Shown here: positions 1-6,267 of the stretch, in pieces | Numbering within the stretch: the first letter of the stretch is position 1 | Layout of the letters: each line of letters begins with the position of its first letter | Assembly (NCBI GenBank): GCA_043746555.1 | Contig: JAYTQU010000028.1 | Location: 1 to 10,915 of the forward strand | DNA length: 10,915 nt | Reading direction: 5' to 3' | From: CAZQYC01 sp043746555 | GTDB taxonomy: Bacteria; Pseudomonadota; Gammaproteobacteria; Steroidobacterales; Steroidobacteraceae | The notes under the pieces: model-generated | Seen by the model: only the letters and a program-made list of their open reading frames with translations | Told to the model about the DNA's origin: nothing | The model's database searches: none | Made by a program: the position numbers and the translations under genes

Positions 1-117
1 CGATAGGGCAAAGGTCGTATCCGAGTTTTTCGAGTTCGGCGCCGCAAGCCGAAGACGTCCAGGTTTCAGAGCAAGAGTCGTCAAGACGCGAATTCGACAT
101 CGTGCAATCATGATCGC

Positions 118-403
118 ATGTCGAACGAATCACACTTGCCCGATTTTTTGGCCGAAGTCCTCGCCTACATCGAGGCGCACCGCTTTGATCCGATGACGGT
201 GGCAGAACTCGCGTCTATTCACTGCGCACTTCGGTGAGAGCGTGATGAGTTATGTGCGCACCTGCCGCTTACAAGCGGCTGCGCTCAGACTTACCGGTGA
301 TGCGCCACCCGCACTCGTCGATCTAGCTTTCGAGTGCGGATTCGAAAGTCAAGAAGCCTTCACCCGCGCATTCCGTCAACGTCACGGCGTGCCGCCCCGG
401 AGC
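118..403 (+). pseudogene. AraC-type HTH regulator remnant with internal deletion
   Basis: This is the C-terminal DNA-binding half of an AraC/XylS-family transcription regulator, broken. An ATG at 118 opens a frame reading MSNESHLPDFLAEVLAYIEA and then DPMTVAELAS, the start of an AraC double helix-turn-helix domain, and it stops at TGA 235-237. The domain resumes in another frame at about 218 (FTAHFGES, then VMSYVRTCRLQAAALRLTG) and continues through the second helix-turn-helix (LVDLAFECGFESQEAFTRAF) to HGVPPRS at 403. Compared with the family, roughly a dozen residues are missing between the two pieces, which removes the first recognition helix and shifts the frame. No N-terminal effector domain precedes it. 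The frame then runs straight into a phosphatidylserine synthase remnant, so the natural C-terminal end and the intergenic region have also been deleted. Family assignment is clear; inactivity is inferred from the lesions. Confidence 0.75.
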
Positions 404-1000
404 ATCTTCCGCGACTTCCATCTCGCCGATTGGTTTACGCTAGGTAACGCGGTGTGCGGTGTGGGTGCGTTGTTCTCGATGATGTCTTACTTGCAGACTA
501 GCGATCGCATGCACATCTATTTTTCATGCGCGTTGGTTGTTGCAGCCTTGGTGTTCGACCACTGCTGGCCGCATTGCACGATGGCGGCAGAAAGCGTCTA
601 CGATGGGTCGTGAATTAGATTCGTTAGTGGACGTGATTTCGTTTGGGGTGGTTCCGGCGGTCATCGGGTCGGTTACGGATGTGGAACGCAAGGTGCCATT
701 GATCGCGTTGTGTTCGTGATCTTTGTAGCGTGCGGTGTGTCGCGACTCGCCCAATACAACGTCACTGCCGAATCTATGTCGGAAGAAGCCGGTAAGGTGA
801 AATACTTCGAAGACACACCGATCCCGACGTCGCTGGTGCTTGTTCTGATTCTCGCAGCAGCGACATGGCAGAACGCTATAGGAGAATCATTTTGGTTCAG
901 AAAGATGATGATCGCCGGATTCATGCTGCATCCGTTGATTGCGATGTTCGCGGTATCTGGATCTCTAATGATTAGCCACATCCGCATACCGAAGCTTTAG
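404..1000 (+). pseudogene. pssA: CDP-diacylglycerol-serine O-phosphatidyltransferase remnant, two frameshifts
   Basis: The intact enzyme is an inner-membrane CDP-alcohol phosphatidyltransferase that joins CDP-diacylglycerol and serine to make phosphatidylserine. The N-terminal stretch IFRDFHLADWFTLGNAVCG (from 404) is in the same frame as the AraC remnant. The frame shifts within about 560-566, just where the DG-x2-AR-x8-G-x3-D-x3-D active-site signature starts: GRIAR, then G, D and D in MGRELDSLVD, are readable in the new frame, but the first Asp is lost. A second shift at about 664-680 restores the first frame, giving VVFVIFVACGVSRLAQYN and several hydrophobic segments, ending in SHIRIPKL and TAG at 998-1000. 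The two shifts compensate in frame, but the protein between them is out of register. It has no start codon of its own. Homology is strong; the gene looks dead unless the shifts are assembly errors. Confidence 0.82.
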
Positions 1001-1110
1001 GATTAATGCAGGCGGTGATAGTCCGCAGATTCGATGACTTGCTTTGATCTAGGTCGCCATTACTAAGCATATAAGCGACGCAGCACAGACCACATACCGT
1101 GCGAATTTCA

Positions 1111-1407
1111 TTACGGCAGGAAATCGTCGAGCTGAGCGACAACACGCAAACCGCCCACATGCTGAAAGTGCGCATCGAGTGTGAGCAATGCAGCACCGTG
1201 CTCTAGGCAACTAGCGGCAATCCACAAATCGTTCGTGGGAATGGGCTTTCCTTGCCGTCGAAGCGCCGCGTACGCTAAGGCGTAATAGTCGGCAGTGGCA
1301 GCAGTGCAAGACACCAGCTGCACTCGCGGTGAATCTAAAAACAGTGTGAGCTCTGCTCGGTTAGCGCTCTGTCGTGATCCCGCGGCAAAACCGCTTAGCA
1401 GTATCCC
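1111..1407 (-). pseudogene. VapC-like PIN-domain toxin, N-terminally truncated
   Basis: The minus-strand open frame from 1407 to a stop at 1111 reads ILLSGFAAGSRQSANRAEL, then LFLDSPRVQLV, DYYALAYAALRRQGKPIPTN, DLWIAASCLEHGAALLTLD and HFQHVGGLRVV. This is the second half of a PIN-domain ribonuclease of the VapC toxin type, including the conserved T/S-N-D-x-W-I-A-A helix and the LLTLDxHF strand that carry the C-terminal acidic metal ligands. The usual family length is about 130 residues; here about 98 are readable. A stop at 1408-1410 cuts off the N-terminus, and the expected first strand with its catalytic Asp (VDTNV-like) is not found upstream in any frame I checked. No antitoxin gene is present next to it. 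The only usable start inside is a GTG at 1321-1323, giving 70 residues. It is probably a dead remnant. Confidence 0.72.
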
Positions 1408-1485
1408 TCATGGCAACTTGCGGGCGGGTGATATACTGTTCCTTGTCAAAGTGTTTGCATCACGAACTAGTGTTTAGGGGCAATC

Positions 1486-1689
1486 GTGCGTTCTGTTAAT
1501 CGCCGTCAGGTAGTCATCCATAAGTCGCTCGCGGCAGCGGATGATGGCGGCTATATGCCCGGTACCGACGCAGAGCGTCTCTCGGCAGTGTGGGATCTGA
1601 CGCGCGACGCTTGGGCCTTTTTCCGGAAGGAAGATGCTGAACGAAGACTACAAAGACATGTTGCAGTGCTTGCTCGACGAGAAGGTTAA
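1486..1689 (+). CDS. small conserved partner protein of a nucleotidyltransferase
   Basis: This is a 67-residue protein starting with GTG, chosen because AGGGG lies 5 bases upstream (1476-1480). The sequence contains AERLSAVWDLTRDAWAFF followed by DAERRLQRHVAVLARR. From memory this resembles a family of small proteins found directly upstream of nucleotidyltransferase-fold genes, where a typical version reads AERL-x-x-VWPLT-x-x-AWAF and later ESRLPRHVVR. The downstream nucleotidyltransferase gene starts inside it (56-base overlap), which points to translational coupling and a two-protein unit, possibly toxin-antitoxin-like. There is no signal peptide or membrane segment. The biochemical role is not known to me; the partner assignment rests on gene order plus the motif similarity. 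Confidence 0.65.
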   Translation: MRSVNRRQVVIHKSLAAADDGGYMPGTDAERLSAVWDLTRDAWAFFRKEDAERRLQRHVAVLARREG

Positions 1690-2101
1690 ATTCCTTCTTG
1701 TTGGTGCATATGCGGTTGCCGTGTACGGCTATCCAAGGGCAACCAAGGGCATCGACTTTTTTGTCCGCGCTGAGTCGGGTAATGCCTCCAATCTAATGAG
1801 GGCATTGGCGCGTTTTGGCGCGCCGCTGATAGATGTTTCTGCAGCGGATTTTTCTGCCGAGGGCATCGTCTTCCAGATTGGTAATAGCCCGCGACGCATC
1901 GACATCCTCACTCGAATAAGCGGCGTTAGCTTCGAGCAGGCTTACGCTAATCGCAAAATAGTATCCGTGGAAGGCATCGACGTTCCTGTCATTTCAATAG
2001 AAGATCTTATCGCGAACAAGCGGGCGACCGGTCGCATGCAAGATCTTGCAGATATCGAAAAGCTGCAGTCGTTGGGTGACCAAGGTTCCGGCGAACCGTA
2101 G
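1634..2101 (+). CDS. nucleotidyltransferase-fold protein, possible toxin-antitoxin component
   Basis: This 155-residue protein begins MLNEDYKDMLQCLLDEKVKF, followed by LLVGAYAVAVYGYPRATKGI. That is the layout of small nucleotidyltransferases (DUF6036/AbiEii/MNT-like): an N-terminal helix, a Gly-rich GAYAVAxxGYPRAT loop, and then an acidic D-x-D metal-binding pair. Here the pair reads G39-I40-D41, so the first Asp is Gly. Later elements look typical: RRIDILTRISGVSFEQA (about residues 85-101), then VPVISIEDLIANKRATGRMQDLADIEKL, with the conserved IEDLIxNKxATGRxxDLADIExL helix. The ATG at 1634 follows GGAAGG and overlaps the upstream small gene, so the two are probably cotranslated. The stop TAG (2099-2101) abuts a perfect inverted repeat. 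The protein may be catalytically impaired; whether it acts as toxin, antitoxin or neither cannot be told from the sequence. Confidence 0.75.
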   Translation: MLNEDYKDMLQCLLDEKVKFLLVGAYAVAVYGYPRATKGIDFFVRAESGNASNLMRALARFGAPLIDVSAADFSAEGIVFQIGNSPRRIDILTRISGVSFEQAYANRKIVSVEGIDVPVISIEDLIANKRATGRMQDLADIEKLQSLGDQGSGEP

Positions 2102-2160
2102 CCATTGGGGACATTCCTAACTGCCATCACATGAGCGGAGTTAGGAATGTCCCCAATGGC
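2101..2160. repeat. perfect 22-bp inverted repeat, REP-like palindrome
   Basis: The arms at 2101-2122 and 2139-2160 are perfect reverse complements over 22 bp, around a 16-base loop. The core is TTGGGGACATTCCTAACT. The left arm starts on the last base of the nucleotidyltransferase stop codon. There is no T-run after the stem, so it is not a classical intrinsic terminator, though it could protect the mRNA end. Related cores occur at 5941-6022 and 6214-6234. The form fits a REP/BIME-type element mobilised by a REP-associated tyrosine transposase, or a small MITE, but no transposase is in the window. The perfect arms suggest a recent arrival. Confidence 0.8.
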
Positions 2161-2424
2161 ACGAGTGCGCAAACTTCGCGGCTTAAGTCCTTTGCGAAGT
2201 CGATCTAAACCCTTCGCACCCCGGTTCGTGGTGTCAGAGGTTTTCGATAACTGAAGGAAGATCGTCAGAAGTGAAGCTGCCGTATCGGTGCCGACTTTTG
2301 CGACGGTTTCCAGGAGCGGTTGGATATTCACCCGCACTAAAAGAAACGCAACTGCGGCGCGGATGACTAACAACCCAACGATACCGCTGATAACGAAGAC
2401 GACGACTCGCAACGATTTCGCCAT
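2161..2424 (-). pseudogene. membrane-anchor N-terminal fragment, possibly AsmA-like
   Basis: A minus-strand frame from ATG 2424 reads MAKSLRVVVFVISGIVGLLV, continuing IRAAVAFLLVRVNIQPLLET: a short basic start, one transmembrane helix, then a periplasmic beginning. This is how AsmA-family proteins begin, but the fragment then diverges into a low-information, basic tail (GLDRLRKGLKPRSLRT) and reads through the inverted repeat at 2101-2160 into the antisense of the nucleotidyltransferase without a natural stop. I mark the repeat as its practical 3' limit. AsmA proteins usually exceed 600 residues, so at most the first tenth is left. The family assignment is weak; an unrelated single-pass membrane protein is also possible. 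Confidence 0.35.
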
Positions 2425-2709
2425 CGCACCATTCTCTACTCCATCGGCGATTCGCGATATGCCAACTGGAGAACGCAAAGGCAATTGTCAATGCGAGGAT
2501 CAGCTCTGCAAGTAGCGATTAACTTCGACGAACGCATTCAATCTTGACCGCAGCTTCTTTGTAAGTGCGCGGCGCGGTGCGATCGGGTGGACGCGCTGCA
2601 ATTCCTCTTTTGTGTTCGCTCCATTGCTTCGCGCACTGCTTCCCGCCGTATGTCGCGCTATCCCGCTTTGTATGCCAGCGAACAGACCGCGTCGACTTCT
2701 AAGCGAAAA
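2425..2709. other. gene-free stretch between two broken minus-strand genes
   Basis: I find no convincing coding frame, RNA gene or repeat here. Open frames are short and show no recognisable protein. The stretch lies between the start of the membrane-anchor fragment and the ragged 3' end of the DUF885 pseudogene, and is probably decayed intergenic or former coding DNA. Confidence 0.5.
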
Positions 2710-3618
2710 CTACTTTCGAGGTTGCGAACATCGTGACCCTCGTGATCGGCGCCCTGTTAACTTCGTCGTGGTCAACCGGGCGATGCGATTGCGATAAAAT
2801 TCATCGCCATTTGGCGTATCCCAGATTCCGATACTGGTGCGGCACTTCGGCATGTATTCCTTTTCCAAAAAGACATCCAAACGTTTGAACGCCGGGATCA
2901 CTTGGTCGTGGATGACAATGCGTGCGCGACCGATCACGCGTCCGCAGTCCGTGGGATTCATGGTTGTAGGGAAGCGATTGCAGGGTTCAAAGAACGGACT
3001 GCGATCGGGATCATCCACGAGCTGCGCTTTTAATTGTTCGCGCACGCGCAACATGATGAGTTTTGGATTCGTGTTTTTGTGCTTGAGTCCTTCGCGCATA
3101 AGCGCGATGGTCTGATCGACGAAGACGCCTACGCCGTTCTATCGCGCGATCCAGTCTTCGTAATCCCTGACCGAGTCGAATGAGATCGCATTGGCCGTTT
3201 CGTTCGCAGTGAGTACGCCGTTACTGTAGTTGAGTTGATCGAGCGGGCGTTCGCGTTCACCCAATCGATGACGGTCGATCTCATTCTGAATCCAACGACG
3301 AAAGATTTCGCGATTCAGTTGTTCGGTGAGCGATAAGCCGTCAACGGGCACTGCGGCTAATTCATCGAGCGCGGCTTTGTTCTCCTGTTCGATGTTTCGA
3401 TACGAGGCGATGCCGACGTCGGGCCATAACGAGTTGTAGCGTTTATCGCCATCGGCGGAAGCGAGTCGCGGGTCTTCACGGAACAAGCGTTCGCGAGTGC
3501 GGTCGTAGCGCGCGTGGAGGCGAGAGACGTTTTCGTCGACGCTTTGCGCCGCACCGATCTTTGTCGAGGCGTCGAGTCCGAGGAACAGGACCAAGCAACA
3601 GAAAATGGTGAATTTGAT
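2710..3618 (-). pseudogene. DUF885 family protein, amber stop and C-terminal truncation
   Basis: This is the N-terminal portion of a DUF885 protein, a family of exported, predicted zinc-metallopeptidase-like proteins of about 600 residues. The frame reads a signal-peptide-like KFTIFCCLVLFLGLDAS, then DENVSRLHARY, LREDPRLASADGDKRYNSLW (first base differs), LTEQLNREIFRRWI and FDSVRDYEDWIAR. It is then cut by TAG at 3139-3141, after which the same frame continues at once with NGVGVFVDQTIALMREGLKH, LKAQLVDDP, VIPAFKRLDVFLEKEYMP and GIWDTPNGDEFYRNR. Similarity ends near 2755; the frame stops at 2710. The C-terminal half, where the family's HExxPGH-like motif lies, is missing. No ATG precedes the signal peptide: the codon where Met is expected is ATC (3616-3618), and the first alternative start is TTG at 3592-3594. 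Three independent lesions make this a pseudogene. It is divergent from the DUF5916 gene, 50 bp away. Confidence 0.85.
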
Positions 3619-3667
3619 TGAGAATGCGGTTTACGATGCGTTACTAAAAAGACCGATAGGACATGAT

Positions 3668-5866
3668 ATGAAGAAACTTTGGGGATGCATAGTTCTTTGG
3701 TGGTCGGTTGCGGGGTTGGCGTTGGGTGCAACGGCGGAGAGGGAGATTAAAGCGATCCCACTTCCGGCGGGCGAGCGTATCGTCATTGACGGTCGCCTCG
3801 ACGAGTCGGCATGGCAGAGTGCGCAATCGCACGCGCTGGCATTCAAGTTCTCACCGTCCAATCTCGACACGACGATTCCGGAAACGACGTACCGCATCCT
3901 GGTCGATGGCGATTCGCTGTATGTCGGTATCGACTGTCGCGATCCGAACCCCAAAGACATTCGCCAGGAACTATCGCATCGCGATCTGGTGGAAGGTGCC
4001 GATAGCGTCAAAGTCTGGATCGATCCGACCGGACAACGCAAGTTTGCGCAGATTTTCAAAATCGCGGCGGGCGGCGCTATTTGGGATGGTACTCACTACG
4101 ACGATTCCGGACGAGACGATACCGCGCCGGATTTTCCGTTCGAAGCAGCGAGTCATGTAGATGAACATGGATGGTCCGCTGAATTTAAGATTCCCGCTTC
4201 GTCGCTGCGACTCAATGGTCGTGCAGAGCCTACGATTTTGGTTACGCGCTATGTCCCACGGTCCACCGGTTTTGTTTTTGCGAGCACCGACATCAACGAC
4301 CATCAAAATTGTACGTTGTGCAAGAACCCGACGCTGACGGGATTGACCGGTATGCAACGCGGCAGCGCGCTAATGTTGACTCCGTATGTCAGTGCCACCA
4401 AACACAGTGGCGATTTCGGTTCCGCAACGCAAGGTCGAGCCGGCGTCGATTTGAAATGGCGATGGAACGATTCCGCAGTTGTCGATGCCACGCTGTACCC
4501 GGATTTTTCACAGGTGGAACTGGATACGCCGCAACTTTCGGCGAACGCCGCTTACGCTTTGTTCTTTCCGGAGAAGCGTCCGTTCTTTTTAGAAGGATTG
4601 GATTTGTTCGATACGCCGTATCGCGCGGTGTACACGCGCACCATTACCAAACCGAGTTTCGGCGCACGCATCACCAATCGCGGCGATAACAACGACACCA
4701 TCGTTCTTGCAGCCAAAGACGATGGCGGCGGTTCGATCTTGTTGCCGAGACCTTGGGGCACCGATCTTGCGACACAGCCGACTTCCACATCGGCGGTGGC
4801 GCGAACGCGTTTCCATGTTTATGGGTCGCACGCAGGAGTTATCGCGGCTTTGAAAGATTACGGCGATCAAGGCAGCAATGTGTTGGGCGGCGGCGATTTC
4901 GTTTACTCCGGTCAACACGATCGCTACAACGCGCAAATCCTTGCAAGTCGCACGACGGCGCTTGCCAATGGCGGCGTATTGGAAAAAGGCGATGCACGCG
5001 ACGGCGCGGCTGAGTTTCTCGGGTGGAATCACGATTCCAACGAATGGCACGCGCACGCCATCACGCAGCACATCGACAAGGGATTTCGCGATGACTCCGG
5101 CTTTATCGAAGCGGCCGGGTTTCAATCCGGGGAAGTATTCGCCGGTCGCGAACTCAAGCCGGTACTCGGGCTCAGCGTCTTCATGCCGTATCTCATGATG
5201 CGACAGCGCGAAACATTGACCGGCGAAACGATAGCGACGAATTACATTGCAGGCTTGGTGATGGAGCCCGGTGCGGGTTCGCACTTTGAGGTGATAGCGT
5301 TTCCCAAAGCGCTGCAACGCGTAAACGCCGACCTGCCGCTGCATCGAGTGTCCTATTTGCAGTCAGTGTGGTTTGCAAATCCCGCGCGCTTCATGCCCGA
5401 GGTGCAATTGATTGTCCAAGCGGGTCAGCGGCTCGATACGCTGTCCGATCGTGTGGGTTCCGGATACTCGGTGAACTTCAGCCCGACCTTCTTGTTACGC
5501 ACGCGGTTGCGAATCGGCGCGACCTTGGCGCAGGAATACATTCGCGGCGGCGACGTCCTCAATCAAACCAGCGGACAACAGCGAATTTGGTTGCGCGATA
5601 GCGTGGTCGCGACGAATGTGTCGTACTTCTTCGATCGAGTGAACGAGTTGCGCGGCACCTACCAACATCACGAATCGTATCGCGATCCGCTGGCGTTCAG
5701 CGTACCGGTGACGGAACGCACCAGTAGCGATTTAGTCTCGCTCGTGTATACGTGGACGCCGTCTTTGGGGAAGGCTTTCTATGCCGGCGGCACCTGAAGC
5801 AGTGCGCAAGATTCCACGAATACCGAAGGCGCGGAGTATTTCGTCAAGCTGAGCTGGCAGTTCTAA
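3668..5866 (+). pseudogene. DUF5916 / CBM9-like outer-membrane barrel protein with premature TGA
   Basis: This is a large exported protein: signal peptide MKKLWGCIVLWWSVAGLALG (residues 1-20), then a CBM9-like beta-sandwich domain (about 30-220; IVIDGRLDESAWQSAQ, YRILVDGDSLYVGIDCRDP, DSVKVWIDPTG, GWSAEFKIPASSLRL), then a DUF5916 beta-barrel region with the hallmark FFPEKRPFFLEGLDLF and YTRTI. The start at 3668 is preferred over an in-frame ATG at 3605 because it gives a clean signal peptide and has AGGA six bases upstream. A TGA at 5795-5797 ends the frame after 709 codons, but the same frame continues 22 codons to TAA at 5864-5866 and ends YFVKLSWQF, with the terminal aromatic residue expected for a barrel recognised by the BAM complex. 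Without the last strand the product would probably not insert well. This may be a young pseudogene, a readthrough case, or a sequencing error. The substrate is unknown. Confidence 0.85.
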
Positions 5867-5897
5867 AGTTTCTCTATCGCGACAAAAAAATCTGAGC

Positions 5898-5903
5898 TAG
5901 TAT
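5898..5903 (+). promoter_or_regulatory. possible -10 element of the gcv operon promoter
   Basis: TAGTAT lies about 18 bases before the first paired base of the glycine riboswitch, which is the right place for a sigma-70 -10 box giving a start near 5910. No good -35 box is found 16-18 bases upstream, where the DUF5916 frame ends and an A-run (5884-5890) follows. The call rests mainly on position. Confidence 0.3.
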
Positions 5904-5920
5904 CCGTGCACCCATCGCAA

Positions 5921-6204
5921 GACTTGTCCGGAGAGAGTCTGAAATGGGGGCATTCAACATTTTCCGCTACTCGTTTTCGAGAATGATTGCGATCGATTGG
6001 AAATGAAGAATGTCTCCATTTCGGATCGCCGAAGGCGCAACCCGCTCGGAAACGCTCAGGCAAAAGAACGGCAAGTCGTACTTTTAGTTCGATGGTCTCT
6101 GGAGAGCGATTCGGCGTCGTCAAGACGTATGCGAATCCACCGAAGGGGAGCGATCGGAAGTTTATTTCCGGTCCGATCTCTCAGGTAAACGGACAGAGGA
6201 GCGG
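5921..6204 (+). ncRNA. tandem glycine riboswitch in the gcvT leader
   Basis: Two glycine aptamers in a row, the usual cooperative arrangement ahead of glycine cleavage genes. Aptamer 1 (about 5921-6077): P1 pairs GACTTG 5921-5926 with CAAGTC 6072-6077; GGAGAG 5930-5935; the conserved CGCCGAAGGCGCAA at 6027-6040; GCTCAGGCAAAAGAAC at 6054-6069. Aptamer 2 (about 6096-6200): CTCTGGAGAG 6097-6106; CACCGAAGGGG 6138-6148; ATCTCTCAGGTAAACGGACAGAGG at 6176-6199 by its conserved parts. P1 of aptamer 2 pairs CTCT 6097-6100 with AGAG 6195-6198. Its variable hairpin is of normal size (GATTCG 6108-6113 with CGAATC 6132-6137). Aptamer 1 is odd: its variable hairpin is an 88-base structure (5938-6025) built on a REP-like palindrome, and one P2 pair is mismatched (A5934 against G6054). 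It presumably raises gcv expression when glycine is abundant, as in known cases. Confidence 0.95.
5938..6025 (+). repeat. REP-like palindrome forming the variable hairpin of aptamer 1
   Basis: The arms at 5938-5955 and 6008-6025 pair over 18 consecutive positions as RNA, three of them G-U wobbles. The left arm core AATGGGGGCATTC matches ATTGGGGACATTC of the 2101-2160 repeat at 11 of 13 bases, and the right arm GAATGTCTCCATT matches GAATGTCCCCAAT at 11 of 13. Nested inside are ATTT/AAAT plus CC/GG (5959-5965 with 5999-6004) and a CTCG-TTTT-CGAG hairpin (5970-5981). The ordinary glycine aptamer has only a short hairpin here. Confidence 0.75.
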
Positions 6205-6213
6205 ATGAACAAG

Positions 6214-6234
6214 AAATGGGGACAATCCCCATTT
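6214..6234 (+). terminator. terminator-like palindrome between riboswitch and gcvT
   Basis: AAATGGGGA (6214-6222), loop CAA, TCCCCATTT (6226-6234): a perfect 9-bp stem containing a TGGGGA/TCCCCA block, with four Ts at 6232-6235 as the end of the right arm and a preceding A-rich stretch. It shares the GGGGACA core of the other two repeats. It lies ten bases after the end of the riboswitch and 33 bases before the gcvT start, where an expression platform is expected. It could be an intrinsic terminator (short U-tract) or simply a third REP-like copy. Confidence 0.45.
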
Positions 6235-6267
6235 TCGTCCGCAACTCGTCGCCGGAGACTTCGATTC

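Noticed and set aside
1..100. Minus-strand open frame starting at 100 with CGAELEKLGYDLCPI, like a zinc-ribbon protein
   Set aside because: Only 33 residues before the window edge, one cysteine pair only partly visible and no ribosome binding site; too little to call a gene.
1001..1110. Gap between the pssA and vapC remnants
   Set aside because: No RNA gene, repeat or promoter could be supported.
1443..1475. TTGTCA with a 17-base spacer to ACTAGT as promoter of the nucleotidyltransferase unit
   Set aside because: The -10 match is poor, so it is not listed as a feature.
3139..5797. Reassigned stop codons (TAG and TGA read as amino acids)
   Set aside because: TAG ends pssA, the nucleotidyltransferase and gcvPA, and TGA ends gcvT, gcvH and gcvPB at the expected family ends, so both work as stops here.
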